From: Cerioporus squamosus | Lineage: Eukaryota; Basidiomycota; Agaricomycetes; Polyporales; Polyporaceae | Direction of reading: 5' to 3' | Length of the DNA stretch: 64,000 nt | Assembly (NCBI GenBank): GCA_022592435.1 | Contig: JABYQS010000022.1 | Span: 1 to 64,000, forward strand | Part shown: piece after piece, positions 41,901 through 54,804 of the stretch | How positions within the stretch are numbered: position 1 is the stretch's first letter | How the letters are laid out: each line of letters starts with the position of its first letter | Made by a program: the position numbers and the translations under genes | Notes under the pieces: model-generated | What the model was told of the DNA's origin: nothing | The model's database searches: none | What the model saw: the letters and a program-made list of their open reading frames with translations, nothing else

Positions 41901-44900
41901 GGTATTTTCCTCCACCAAAACTTGAAAGAACGATCCATATGCCACTGCAACCTGTTGCAGGGCAGCACCACCACCAGAACCAGCCAGAGACGAGTCGTGG
42001 CCTCGCACATTCCATGCGCAACAAGCATTCGTTCCGTAACATACCTGCACTCCAAATTCTGCGATAGGGAAAGGTGAGCCAGGCGAACGACGACGAGCAA
42101 AGGAGGGAGGAAGCAGAGGAAGCGACGGGGGCGCACTCACCTGGAGGTGCAGTCCCGCTTGCGCCAGTGGGTGGTCTGGAGGAAAGGACGCGTCGACGGA
42201 CCCGAGGGCCATATATACGCGCGCGCAGCCCGGCCACGAGGACGCTTAGGCCGATCAGATAACAACCGGCCAATGCGCACACGGGGACAAAGCAACAAGG
42301 TCCGCTTTGTGCCGCGGGGTGGCACTCGCACTGTTGGTCGCACCTCCAAGCCAACCTGCCGGCCAATCGGGACTGTCGACACGCGATCTCCGCTCCTGCG
42401 CACACAGATTCAGTTAAGACGGAGGCGGAACACTTGGGAGGGAGGGAGGGGAGGAGATGGGCGCGCTGAGGGCGACGTGAATGCCGCCGGGACCCCAGCT
42501 ATGTCTTGCATTTGTCCGTGTTTGGCGCTGTGGGCGTTGCGTTCTCACCCGCCGGCATCTCCGGAGAGCCTGAGCCGCTTAGCAGCACGTCGTCGTTCGT
42601 GCAGTGGAGGCAAATCTTACAGAATATTTCACCCGACAGAAGGAACCGAGAGGAATTGTGCCGCTGTGCGCGATCGAGAGCTCTGGAAGGGTCACATGAC
42701 CGCGTCGAATTCGTACGCATCTGCTCGTGAGGGCGGCGAACGTGAAGTCAGTCAAAGTCAGTAGCCTACTTAGGGGACCGCAATACCAGTACGACAAAGT
42801 CCGAGCCAGTGCTCCGTAAACGGCAAGCTCATAGCCGATGTTGGAGATGGTACACTGTAAACCGCGAGCGAGCAGCATGATGGTCAGCAGTGAGCACCCA
42901 ACTGCGAGCATACAACAAGCCGAGCTGACACACTGCGCAGGGACAAGCGTCAACAGCCCGCCACGACAAGTTCATTACAAGTGTATGCCGTACATATGCC
43001 CGGTACACGAGCTAGCAAATGGCGAAGTTGTGAGTCGCGCACGGGAACGGGCTAGATGAACGAACGTTCCCAGCCTCTGGAGCCAGCGAGGCCCCGTCCG
43101 CGTCGTCTTCATTTCCAAGACGGAAGAGGAAGACGACCCAACGGCGCAGCGCAGCGCTTCTTCCCACATCCTGCTTCTCAAGCTCCTCCGCTCACGACCG
43201 AAGAGCACAGGGCGTATCGGGCGCTCGAACCGCAGAAGACGGGGGACTACCGTGCAGATCAACACGTCGACCAAAGTGGCCCACGGACCCGACTGCAGAG
43301 ACCCGGGGAATGAACTAGAACACACCAAGCACACGCACCCCGCACGAAGAGACTCCTCCAGCTCAGGCTACAGTAACGAGCGACGAGCGACGAGCGACCG
43401 CACAGCAGCAGCAACGCACCAGCTTAGGAAACGGACTGAAGCCACCGAACGTCGACGAACGAGACTCGACGCACTGCCAGCCTGATCCGAACGCAGAGAC
43501 TGTCACTCAGGAGGAGGAGCCAGAACAGCACGATCAAGCGAGTCCAGTCGACGTCGGGTTGACAGCAGCGAGCGGCGGAGGCGGTGGCACACCCCGAGTC
43601 CTGAAGCACGCAGATCCGGCACAGCGCGTACGGTAACACTGGTGCACTCGAGCGGCACTGACGTGCGCACGCAAGCCTAGATACTGAGAGCCGGCGGCCC
43701 GACATGATGGCGTCGTGGCAAATGGCGAACTGCGACGATGCAGATCTCGGGATCCGGAGGAGACGCATCGTGCCGCGGCGCGGGTCATGTGTCCGCCTCG
43801 CGCTGGCCTCCCGGGAGGCTGCGTTGTCGTAGACGAGTGCAGTGTGGCCCCGGGGCGCGGGTTCCGTCCATACGGCGGAGACGGGGGTACTCAGGGCTCA
43901 GTGATGGAAATCGCGATACTTAACAGCGCTCCGACGGGTGCGTCTCATGCGCTCTTTGGACGACGGCGTTGCCATTGTAAGGGCACTGATATGCGGGCTG
44001 TCTGTGATAGCCTGGGAGAGCACGTCGGCGGTCGAGTGGGTGCCCGATAGGCTACACAGAAGCCGGACGCACCGACGGGAGAGCGGAGCGGGAGCCTGAG
44101 GGGACTTAGAGTTTGCGGGAAGACCCGGTGCGCTGGTTCGCGGACGGTCATCCGGCGGTATCTAGGATCGGGTGCTGTGCGAACGGGAGTGCAGATCGCA
44201 CGGAGGGAGCTGTATGCGTACGGATTGGCGGGGGCGATCCCGGGAGGCTCGCCGCACGGGGGTGGATGCTATGTATGTCTGGGGTTGCCTATCGCGCTCG
44301 TGTTCGCCGTCGGAGGGTTGCTGCAGATCCGGGGATAGATGAAGCGGCCGTCTGGCACTGACAGTCGCTGCGGCGGGCGGAGAGATTACGTGGGGAAGCG
44401 AGCAGGGACGCAGGACTGAATAGGTGCGTTAGCGGTGGAGAGAGCGCGTCCGAGTGGTGTATCGGCACCTCGGGGGTACTTGTTCGCACTGTTCCGCTGT
44501 GAGAGACGACGGCGGCGCGTGAGATGGCCCGGAGCGGAGGATTTATGGTGGACGGAGCAGCTGTGGCTGTGGAAGGTCGGAAGCGGTCGAAGCGTGGGCA
44601 TGGGACGTGGGGAGAAGGTCCGGCGAGGCCATGCTGGAGAAGAGAGTACGTCAGGGAGAGGCATGTAGGGTGGGCGGACGTACGCTGGACAGAGTGCAGG
44701 GTGCGTACGCAGGGGCTGCAGAGGACGTGGTGCGGCTCGAGGCTTCGGATAGTGGCGAGGTGTAGGCTCGCAGTGCCAGCCTTAATTCGTACTCAGAGGT
44801 TCTCACGGTACATGTCTGCGACCCCCCCCCTCACGTAGTACAAGCCTAGCGAGGTGGACGTTGGCGGGAGAAGCGAGGCGAGGAGTGTCGTAACGGAGGA

Positions 44901-45154
44901 CGAGTGGACGGCTCGCGGGAGGCGTCCGAGAGCAACGTGCGTGGGCAGAGGTTATGCGCGCTGGCCGTGGCCCGTGGATGGCTCGGACAGCTCCCGCGAA
45001 GGTGCACCGGGAAGCGCCGAGCAAGTCGCCGATCAAAAGGAGTGGCCGTGCCCGAATAGGCAGGCAGCGACCGCCCCTCCGACGCCGCACTCGCACTCGC
45101 CTCCTCCGTCCACAGCTTAAGATCGCGGCCCAGCATGCTCTGTCTCCCCACGCC
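41901..45154. other. GC-rich region without a recognised gene
   Basis: Minus-strand frames at 42579-42953 and 42975-43334 contain hydrophobic stretches (CVSSACCMLAVGCSLLTIML) and a plausible coding block (SVLEMKTTRTGPRWLQRLGT) with a possible acceptor between them. I cannot assemble a convincing gene or name a family. From 43.7 to 45.1 kb several frames overlap because of GC bias. Confidence 0.35.
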
Positions 45155-47581
45155 ATGCTCCCCTTCTGCCATCTCCCCCCGGACGTCCTCGACCACGTCG
45201 CCTTCCACCTCGCGACCGCAGAGCCTCTCGGGCCCCCGTCCTGCCTCGTCCCGCTGCTCTCCACCCATTCCCACCTCTACAACCTCCTCTCCATCTCCCG
45301 CAATGCCCACCTCTACGCCCGCATCTTCCGTGCAATGTTCGACTACCACGCTCCACAGCGCCGCTTTCCCGACGACGCCTCCTACTCCCTCGCCCTAGCC
45401 GCGCAGCTCGTCCGCAACTGCGAGTCCCTCCAGCGCATCCGCCGCGGCGACCTCCTCGTTGACGACCTCTACCGCGCCTTCGCGCTCTGTCTCGAGAACG
45501 ACGGCCGCAATGCCGCCCAGCTCCAGTGGGCAGGCCTCCCCGACCTTATCGAGCGGTACGTTTCCAACCGCCTCTGGCACGGACGCGACCGCTCCCACAA
45601 CTGGCCCCGCGAGTCCCGCGAGAACGCGTTCGCCCTCTGGCTCTACTGGTACACCCTGACCCCTGGTGCGTCCCTCGCACTCGCTCTCTCGAGCATCCCT
45701 CGCTGACACACCCAAGACCGTCTCGCCGCGCACACCCCCGCCCAGCGCAACCTCCTCCAGACCCTCATCCGCCCCTACGCAGTCTACAACTTCCGCTACC
45801 CCCCCTTCCTCGCCCCCGACATCCACTGGTCCTTCCCCCTCCACGCGCCCCCAGACGTCCTCCGCGACCACTCCGTCCTCACTCCGCACGGCTTCTACCC
45901 CCAGTACCGCGAGCCCCGCTACCTCAAGCTCTCCTTCCTCCACTACGCCGACGACCTCACCCTCGCAGAGCCCCCCATCGGCCTCGTCGCCAAGCTCCTC
46001 TACGTCGCCCTCCTCGAGCACCAGCCCCAAGAGTACCCCTCCGCCGACCTCCTCCCCGCCGACCGCGCAGAGGCCGACGACATCGGCGCCCGCGGTCCCA
46101 CCCTCGCCGACTACCTCGCCTTCAGCCAGCTCCGCGCCGCCCGCCCGCCCACACACGGCCCCAGCACGCGCCACGACAGCGACTGGGACAGATGGCGCGC
46201 GTGCTACAACCCCTGGTCCGACAAGAAACCCGCGCGCACACCCTACACCCCCGGCAGCCTCAGCGGCCTCTGGGGCGGCCGCTTCCTCGTGCGTCCTTTC
46301 TCTCCTCTCTCGTGTATCCATGATCCTCACACACACACACACATGCGCGCACAGGACCCGGACGTCGACGACTACTTCCACGCCATCGCCGCGGGGACCT
46401 ACATCGAACAGCCCACCCTCACCAGCGCCTCCGCCCCGCTCTACATGCGCCTCCGCGAGCACCACTGCCTCAGCCCCGCCGTCCCTTTGCCCGCCGAAGA
46501 GGACGTCATGAACGCGTTCTTCCCGCGCGACTTCCCCGACGACCGGCTCTGGTCCGTCAGCGAGAGCGAGCGCGAAGGGAGGCTGAGCGTGGGCAGGCGT
46601 GGCGGGCGAGGGGAGTGGGCGTACGAGACCTACGTGGAGGGCAAGGGCAGGCGGGGCGGGCATGACGAGGAGACGTGCGGCTTGTGCGCCGAGAGGAGGG
46701 ACGAGGAGGAGCGGATGCAGCAAAGGGCGCCTGCGCTGGACGTGGAGATGGACGTGGAACGGTGTCGGTGCGAGGGCGACAGCGGGTGCGAGTGCGAGTG
46801 CGGGGACTGCGACAGCGCCAGCGACCCCGAGGACGCATACGTCCGGCGCGCACGGCAGTCCGTCCAGGACGCACTCGGACGCGGCACGGACCTCGAACAG
46901 TTCATCGAGCGCGTCGCGCGCGAGGCCGAGCCGGAGCTCGCATCCATCGACCCCGACACTGACACTGACTCTGACTCTGACGCGGACACCGACGCGGACG
47001 CGGACGACGCAAGCCTCTACTCGTACTCTGCGGCGCTCAGCGACTCGGACGGGAGCACCGCGAGCGACATGGAGGCGATGCTCGACGCTGGAGAGCCCAA
47101 GGCGGGCCTCGCGTGCGACGGGGTCGTGGACATCATCATCACAGGCGAGGTGCGTTCCCGTCTGTGCCCGTCTGCGCATCTCTACCTACATACCCATTAC
47201 TGACGCTCTTCCCCCTGCTCCCTCCCTGCTCCCATCCCCCATCCCCCTGGCCCCTCCCACCCCCACCCCAAACAGACCCCACGCACGGCCGCGCTCGCCT
47301 GGCGCCCCTTCCACATCTACGGCCGCGTCCGCCCGTGGGACGGGCTCGTCGTGCTCGTGCGCGCGCCCGCCGACCCGCGCGAGCGCGACACGTACGTCTT
47401 CCGCGGGTACCTCGTCGGCGGGGCCGCGCTCGTCGGCGCGTGGCGGCACGTCACCGACAGCGTGCACAGCGTCCCGCTCGAGGGCGTGTTCGTCGTCGGG
47501 CGGGTCGGGGAGGATGCTCTTGGGGAGGCCGAGGCGGACGACCCGTCGGGCCCTGGCGCGGGGACCTCTCTGGGGACGTGA
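45155..47581 (+). CDS. large F-box protein with FBXO31-like C-terminal region
   Basis: Four exons (45155-45665, 45717-46288, 46355-47149, 47276-47581; 727 aa) join in frame. The F-box-like start is MLPFCHLPPDVLDHVAFHLA. The middle includes RPYAVYNFRYPPFLAPDIHW and ADYLAFSQLRAARPP. The end, RPFHIYGRVRPWDGLVVLVR ... YVFRGYLVGGAALVGAWRHV ... PLEGVFVVGRVGE, resembles the beta-rich C-terminal domain of FBXO31-type and fungal F-box proteins. Between them lies a low-complexity insert: two Cys clusters (ETCGLCAERRDEEE and ERCRCEGDSGCECECGDC) and an acidic DTDTDSDSDADTDADADD run. It should act as an SCF ubiquitin-ligase receptor. The frame stays open through strongly GC-biased sequence, so the long antisense frames here are shadows. 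Confidence 0.8.
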
Positions 47582-48094
47582 GCTCGAGTGCTGGCCTGGT
47601 GAGATAGATGCAGATGCAGACGCAGACAGGCCGGGACCGGGACCAGCACCTGGGGCTCGCAGCGTGCGCGTGAGAGGCGAAGGCGGACGTGACGTTGCGC
47701 GAAGCTCTTGTGCAACTGCGCACAGTGGCGACGCGGAGTCTCCTCCCGGACCCTGGTGGCTCGTTTCCGTAAGCTTCCTCGCTTGACCGTGGTCAGGTTC
47801 TTGAGTTTCGTCTGGCGTGGTGTGCGTGGCTCCCCCTACTACTACTAGGTTCGGCGTGTGCAGCGGCTCGCGCTGTTGTCACCTTCCGTACAGTTTCTTG
47901 GTTATACTCGTCGTGCTCTACTGCGCGGGCACAGGACCGGATGTGTCGCTTGCTTGCTGTACTCACTCATACTTATCGCACACTAGTCCACTTCGCTACT
48001 CCAGGAGCTTGAGTCGACAGTGTGCATGCACAGATTCATACACAGATTCAGACGGCTGTAGAGAGGATCGAACGTCGCAGTGGAGCCAAGGAAA

Positions 48095-48260
48095 GTCCAG
48101 CTGACAGCTCGCAGCACGATACACGACGTACGCGGCTCGGGATTGAATGCAGCGGGACTTGGATGGACTGTGTACGTACGGCATAAGTATATGTAGAGAA
48201 CTCGTAGACGTTCACGTTAACGACATGGGACGTGTGACGGAGCGCCGTGCCCTCCACGCT
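48095..48260 (+). repeat. dispersed non-coding repeat, copy A
   Basis: Collinear with the sequence at 54805-54975: GTCCAGCTGACAGCT, a TGAATNCAGCNGGGACTNGG block, GTACGTACNGCA, GTAGAC and GGGACGTGTGACGGAGCGCC GTG appear in the same order. Spacing differs. It contains no ORF. Confidence 0.65.
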
Positions 48261-49983
48261 GCAACTTCAGCTTCAAGCTTCGCACCCAGCTTCAGAACTC
48301 CAAGTTCCGCCCTCGCTTTCTCTGTCGAGCTCGCTGCGCAAGTACCCACGGCGAGCGACTCTGCGCCAGACGCGTCCGCCGGCGCGTGAGCGTGTCTGTT
48401 CCTGAACTACGAAGTTCCTGAACTACGAAGTAGGAAGGTCTTGGGGTGAAAAAATCACGTCGCTAGTGACTGTCACATCAGAAACGCGAACAGTAACAGG
48501 TGACTGGCACGGTAACGTGATTTCTTGTTGAACGCGATGTTCCCACGGCTCCAGGGGTGCCGCATGCATGCAATGTTGAACTCTCTGACTCTCAGTCTCT
48601 CTCGTCCATTCGCTCCGGGTCTGGTGTGGATGCATGGTTGCTTACTAGCCAATGAGGGCTCACAAGAGCAAAGACCTCCACATGGTGCAAGACCACAGGA
48701 CCCAGACAACATCCTATCTGCCCACCATATCCTTTGCCCATGCTCACCACCACTCATCTTCTTGCCCTCAGCCTCTTGTGTTTCTTGGCATTTGGTGAGC
48801 TCTAGTTGCTTTCTCTTTCGACTGTGCACCCTTGCTTGTGGCTGATTTATCAATCTTCTTGCCTGAGACATGCATTTCTTGTGACGGGCACATTACTATA
48901 CGGGGCGAGGAGCTGGGACAACGGTGGGACGAAGTCGAGCAGGGCAGACAGGACGTGGGAGGAGAAGCAAGGGGGCCCAGAACTGGTGTTGATTCCAGGG
49001 GGCATCAAGACGAGCACGTACAAGACTATATACAAGTACACGATGTTCCTGTGGAGGCCACGTGAGATGTAAGTAACAAATGAGAGAGCGGGATGGGATG
49101 GTCGAGGCCGAGGGCACGACGTCAGGCGATACATGCAGGATACAAGCCAAACCAGGAAACAGTAGCTACGAGAGACCATGAGGCTCGTGTAGTGGCAAGG
49201 CTGTTACATTTCTTTTCATCTACTCTGCAATCCCTTCATCACAAGCTCAAGCCATTGTCACTTGTTCGAGCTCTCATTGCCCTTTCCAGCCTTCGTTTCC
49301 CTCTCAAAGCTCTGTCGCCCTCTCAAAGAGGCTCCGTTACCCGCTGATACGACTCGTCAAGATCCAAGGCCACTACAGACAACCAGAGACTCGAGAGAAG
49401 ATAAATAATGCGAGTGGGTGTCCCTGCTACCTAACCACAGGCCAGGGCCTGAAGAAGAAGAAGGTGGTAAAAGGGGGAGGAAGGGTGAAGTAAAAGTAAC
49501 AAGGGAGCTTGGGGCGGACTGCATATCGTACGCTGGGTAACTCGGTGACGGCGGGGCGGACTGCCTTGTAACTCGGTACGGTGGTAGGATGGGAGCTGAT
49601 GGATGAGCGTGCCAAAACAGAGGATGAACGAATGAGAACTGGCTTCTCAACGGGGCTTCGAAGGTGGCAGTACGGCGGCGGTGGTCTCAGATTCGGTACT
49701 TCCGAGCTTCTGTGCTTCTGTCAGATCGGTTGGTGGTCTCGGGGTTGCGAGTCTCGGGTCTCGGGTCTCGGGTCGCAGTCGCGAATGCAGGAGTGAGATG
49801 TGAGCAGTGGTGGTGGTAGTCCCAAGCTAAGGTTGCTATCGACATTACATCTGCTATCTAAGATTGCAAGCACTGGAAAACTAAACTAAATACTGTAACA
49901 AACCAAAGTAAATGTAAGTCCATAACAAACAGAATATGAGCACAGACAAGCCTGGTGCTCATCACCGCTTGAGCCCTGGTCAC

Positions 49984-50085
49984 CTGCTCAAGCTAGCCCC
50001 TGTTGCCTGCTCAAGCTAGCCCCTGTTGCCTGCTCAAGCTAGCCCTCATTGCTCACTCAAGCCTTTGTTGCCCACTCGAGCTTTG
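49984..50085 (+). repeat. 23-bp minisatellite
   Basis: The unit CTGCTCAAGCTAGCCCCTGT plus TGC is repeated about three times without change (49984-50052), then degenerates into CTCACTCAAGCCTTTGTTGC- and CCACTCGAGC-type copies to about 50085. Confidence 0.8.
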
Positions 50086-51809
50086 AGCCCCAGGTTTGCC
50101 CCTCTTGCTCACTGCTCATGGTTGCTCGTGAACTGGAGCCCACCTGCTTCTGATGCACCCTTCTTTCTGTTCTTTGTCCACTTCTCTGCTGTGCTGGTGC
50201 TTGCCCTCTGGTGTGTACTTGGTTTTTTATGCTCAACGCTCCACACCCAACTGCCCAATGTGAACACCTGCTTCTGATTGCTCATACTCGTCACCCATCT
50301 CTGTTGATTGCCTTCCTAGTCTCCCATTCTATTGACTGTTGCTTGCATTGACCGTTCTATTGACCACTTCATCTCCATACCATGAGCCATGTAATAGATA
50401 TTAGAGTGTTGTACTGTAATTATATATAATTGATCGGTGACACGATCTTGTCGCTCTTCCTATACTCATCAGCAAATTGGAGCACCGAGCTATAAAGCTC
50501 TAGAGCATTTGTATAGTGCTATAGCAATCGTAGCCATTTGTAGATGGGTAGTGGGGTTCTATATGCCTGCTTCTAGCTCTATAGTGCATTGACATCGCCT
50601 GCAGGAGTGATGGTAATACTCTGTAGAACCCCACAGGAACAATGATAGAGCACTGTAGCAGTGCCTGCTAGGAGCTATATTATGCTGTATGCAACTGAAG
50701 ATTCAAGACACAGAGGGCTCAGGGCACGAACAATAGCAAATTATAGCATAGCAGTGTCAGAGCTATAGAGGCATACTGCATCAGGCGATAATACATACAT
50801 TTACATTAGATGGCCACCATAGACTTAGTTGTTCGCACTATATCAGACACGGAGTTGAAGAGCAAAAGCATGGCATTGAGATACGCAGTGACATATGTAG
50901 TAGTACTACTAGTACATGCTACAAGCATGGAATCTACGGGTAGTAACACTAGGACTAACCCAGCCTTGCATGTGTAGTTGCCCGGAGAGTTGTCGTCACC
51001 ATCGGAATATATTTCGCACCAGCATGACACCGTAGAAAGTTAGACCATGACCAGCACCATTGCTCAGGGTGGGCAGCTTGTAGATCAAGGGAAATGGTTG
51101 GGAGTAGCAGTCGGCGAGTTGGAAGATGAGTCGGCGACATAGAACGGAGGATGGCAGGTCCAACCAAGATCACAAGCACTGAAGATACTGTAAAGTTTGA
51201 ACACATTTGAGCGTGGCCAGAGAAATGACCCAGAATATATGAAAACGTGAACGAATAGTGACTAACACTCACGACATTCAGGCTCTAGTAGCCCGTGTCT
51301 GTGAACTCCTGGACTGCACAGAGACATGACCCCAGTCGAAGATGAACCTGCACATGAAGCTGTGAGTGTTGCCACCAAGTTGAAGTCCTACCAGAATGCA
51401 CCGAGGGGAAGAGGTGGAGCTCGAGCTTGTACTTGTGTATGCCACCCAAAGTCTGCATATGATGGAGAGAACCAACCGTGGAAGATGAGGATGTAAGTCG
51501 TCTGATGACAGTACTTGACAAGCAGCAAGTCTGCTGAGTGGGGATGGTGGTGGTCAAAGGGAAAGAAGTGATGCTCCGGAAGTGCGGAGAACTTGGACAA
51601 ATATCCCCTCTCTCCCACATGTGATAGCGAAGCTCCGTCCAGACAGACGTGGTCTAGCGAGATGGTGCGCGTGAGGTCTAGTCCTCAGCAGAATGGCTGG
51701 GAGAGGCTCGGAACAGGCCTAGGAGAGGCTCGAGAGATTCTGGCGTAAGTCTGGATGAGCGTAGGTCATCGCCCTCGCCTCGGAGCCGCATCAGTGGATC
51801 CGCAAAACA

Positions 51810-51855
51810 CTTGTTGATCTTGTTGGGGCAGATAAGAGCCAACAAGATCAACAAG
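51810..51855. repeat. perfect 17-bp hairpin
   Basis: CTTGTTGATCTTGTTGG (51810-51826) and CCAACAAGATCAACAAG (51839-51855) are exact reverse complements with a 12-base loop. It may be a transposon footprint or a terminator-like structure. No gene ends here. Confidence 0.75.
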
Positions 51856-52478
51856 CAGCAAGAGCACTTGCTGGTGATGATCTCCTATAGTGCAGCATTG
51901 TCACCTACAATTGTCTACAGATGGCTACAGTCTGCAGTAGCCCCCGACGGGTGTCTCTATTGCCTTATCAGATCCCATCGGGCGCTGGAGCGTGCTCCAG
52001 ACAGGTGCGTGTTTTGCTGATGCTATACATGTTGACTCTTGTGCTGGTATAAGCAAAGTAGTGATTCCAATCATAATCACTACCAATCTGGGACACATCT
52101 GCAGGATTCTGGTGCGCTACAGTGCACTACAGAGCAGATAGTGACCACTACAAAGCACTATATACAAGGGGGGTCGCCATGGCGCTATGGGTGCAGTGCT
52201 ACCTAGTGGCCTTAGGTTTCCCTGATGATTCTGGGATGTGTGTGGACTCAACAGACTTGTAACCAGCCATAATGATCTAGTAGATTCTGTACAAGCCCCA
52301 GGCATCTTGAAGGAGGGTCGAAGGCCCGACTTCTAGATGCCGTCTTGGTTCTGTATGCTCAGAAGAATATGATATTTGTTCCAGCTTGAACACAACTTGG
52401 CAATCATGTCGATGGCTCCTCAATCTCTGGACTACATCGTCGTAGTTCAGGTCTGCCCGGAGGGCCCTGCTATGACGC

Positions 52479-52504
52479 ACGCGTCAAGATGTGACGGAAC
52501 GCGT
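52479..52504. promoter_or_regulatory. paired ACGCGT boxes upstream of YTM1
   Basis: ACGCGT occurs at 52479-52484 and 52499-52504, about 150 bp before the YTM1 start codon. ACGCGT is the MluI cell-cycle box bound by MBF in ascomycetes. Its use in basidiomycetes and on this gene is inference. Confidence 0.3.
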
Positions 52505-52649
52505 GATGTGACAAAATATTCCTCTCGGCTGCTCTTCCGCCTCGTCCTCTCGCCTCTCGCCTCTCGACGCTCGCACTCGCTCCGTCTCTCGTATCTGCGC
52601 CGTGCTGGGAACCACCCGCGCCGCTTGCTCTTCTCGTGCTTCCGTCAAC

Positions 52650-54222
52650 ATGGCCTCGACGTCCACCTCCGAGCCTACACACCCCGTCGTGTTCACGACA
52701 CAAACCCCATATGCCCTGCCGTCGCAAAAGTTCATGATCCCGACGTCATGGAAGCGCTACCAGCTCTCGCAGCTCGTCAACAAGGCTCTCTGCCTACCCA
52801 AGCCCATTCCCTTCGAGTTCCTGGTCCGCGGCGAGATCCTCCGAGGGACGCTCGCAGAATGGTGTGCAGAGAAGGGCGTAGGAGAGGTGCGCCGTGCGGA
52901 CCTGCTTGGAAGAAAGCAATCGTTTGACAATAGCTTCTGCAGGAAGAGACTCTGGAGATCGAGTACTTCGAGTCGGTCATGCCGCCGCAGCGCATGTCCA
53001 CCCTCCCGCACGAAGACTGGGTGTCCTCAATATCCTGCCAACTCCCCGGGTACGTGCATCTCCCCCCAATCCCTGCTTCCCTGCACTGGCATTGACGTAT
53101 TGCGCTTCCCCACCCCAGCTACTTCTTGACGGCCTCCTACGACGGCGCGATCCGCATCTTCGACTACTCCCAGCAGCTCCTGCACACCTCCGCCCCCCAC
53201 AGCGCGCCCGTCTCCTCAATATGCCTCGTTCCAGAGCCGTCCCGCGCCGCCGACGACGGCTCGCACTTCGTCGCCAGCGCGTCGCAAGACCTCACCGCGT
53301 GCCTCACGCGCATCGCCCTCTCCCCCTCCTCCCCCAACCCAAAATCACACACCCTCGCCTCCCTGCATCTGCACACCGCGCCCGTCTCCTCCGTCTCCGC
53401 GAGCCCCTCCGGCGCGCACCTCCTCACCTCCTCCTGGGACGGCCTCATCGGCCTCTGGGACACGTCCATCCCCGCAGCGCACGAGGTCCCCGCCGACGAG
53501 CTCGCCGAGCGCAAAAAGCGCCGCAAGCTCGCGCAGGAGGACGGTGCGGAGGCACCCCGCCCGAAACGCAAGGCCCCCGCCGCGGTGCTCAAGAGCCACA
53601 CCGCGCGCGTCTCGCGCGCCGTCTTTGGGCCCGGTGCCTCCCTTGCGTACAGCTGCGGGTTCGACTCGACGGTGCGCACGTGGGACGTCGAGAACGGCGT
53701 GTGCACGAGCACGATCGTGAGTCTCCCCGCGCGCTGGCTCGAACGCTCGAAGTAAAACCGACAGACTGACACCACCCGCAGACCGCGTCGTCAAAACCCT
53801 TCCTGGACATCGCGCTCACCGCGAACGGCCACACCGCGCTCGCAGCGTCCACAGACCGCACCGTGTGCCAGTACGACCTGCGCGCGTCCACCTCGTCCGC
53901 CACGACCCCCTCCGTCGCCACCCTCACGCACCCCGCCACGCCCTCGTGCATCGCCGTTGCCCGCCCTGTCTCTTCTGCCGCGTCTGCTACGTCGGAGCAC
54001 CAGCTCGTGACGGGAGCATACGACGGCGTGGTGCGCCTCTGGGATCTGCGGAGCACGCGGGGCGCGGTCGCGGCCTTCCGCGCGTGGGACTCCGCCTCCG
54101 CGGCGGGGACCACTCCGAAGAAGGTGCTGAGCGTAGACTGGGCGCGGGGGCTTGTGGGCGTCGGAGGCGAGGGCGGCGTCGAGGTGTGGAAGGTTGGCGA
54201 GGGGGATCGCGTTACGACCTGA
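52650..54222 (+). CDS. YTM1: ribosome biogenesis WD40 protein Ytm1 (WDR12)
   Basis: Four exons (52650-52886, 52943-53049, 53119-53716, 53782-54222) join to 460 aa, about the size of yeast Ytm1. The N-terminal ubiquitin-like domain reads VVFTTQTPYALPSQKFMIPT, LSQLVNKALCLPKPIPFEFL, EETLEIEYFESVMPPQ. A seven-bladed WD40 propeller follows: HEDWVSSISCQLPGYFLTAS, YDGAIRIFDYS, SSWDGLIGLWDTS, CGFDSTVRTWDVENGVCTST, ASTDRTVCQYDLR, TGAYDGVVRLWDLRSTRGAV, VGGEGGVEVWKVGEGDRV. Between blades lies the basic ERKKRRKLAQEDG/PKRKAP insert. Ytm1 works in the Nop7-Erb1-Ytm1 (PeBoW) complex of the nucleolus during 60S maturation and is removed by the AAA ATPase Rea1. Housekeeping gene, no frame errors. Confidence 0.93.
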
Positions 54223-54804
54223 GCGTAAATACCAGGAGGTGCGCGTGCGTTGTACATATGACAATTGTTCCCAAGTCGTTCTGCTAAACGGCAGGCTGAC
54301 GGAAGTTCTTGCAGATACTTGCTTGGTTCGTACATGTACAGGCTCGTCCGAGCCGCTCCTGGAGCACCGAGCAACTATGTGAGCCAGACTACTGTGTCTG
54401 GTAGCCGCAAACCCATGGTATCAGTTCTGGTGAATATTGAGTGCAACTGCGTGGCTGAGTTTGAGGTCAGTCTCTCATACCTGCTGCTAACCTCATAGCC
54501 TGTCCTGCGATGATCGCCTGCTTGTGCTACGTTTCCAACCATCTCCTTCCACCCGACCGTCCCAGGGAACCGGAACGACACGCGCAATAAGTGGAATCGG
54601 AGAACGCTCGACTCGAACGACCTTCTTCTCCGTCCACTCCTCGTCGTAACAGTTGCCGCATGTTCCGCGTACCACACGCACATCCTCGCCGGCGTCGCTG
54701 CCCGCTTCGGCTTCGCATCTGGCTTTGTCCACCGTCCCGGGATCTACACGCCACCTACCACCTGCCCGGTAGTCGCAATTACATGCTCTGCATTCCGCAG
54801 TGCG

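Larger units (their letters stand above)
47582..52478. other. gene-poor region with repeats
   Basis: About 4.9 kb without a supported gene; the right part (49.8-52.4 kb) is AT-richer, like 1-12 kb. It contains the diverged repeat at 48.1 kb, a TCTCGGG heptamer run (49736-49775), the 23-bp minisatellite and the 17-bp hairpin listed separately. No transposase or reverse transcriptase motif is visible. Confidence 0.5.

Noticed and set aside
42579..43334. Possible minus-strand membrane-protein gene
   Set aside because: Hydrophobic stretches and one possible acceptor are present, but I could not build a multi-exon model or recognise a family.
45395..47179. 594-codon minus-strand ORF rich in Val/Arg/Gly
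   Set aside because: Antisense shadow of the GC-biased F-box gene; its composition mirrors the sense codons and no domain is present.
46599..47786. 395-codon Thr/Arg/Ser-rich plus-strand ORF
   Set aside because: Off-frame reading of F-box gene exons 3-4 and its 3' intron region.
51800..52020. DNA transposon bounded by GCAAAACAC / GTGTTTTGC
   Set aside because: Only nine matching bases, no target duplication, no ORF.
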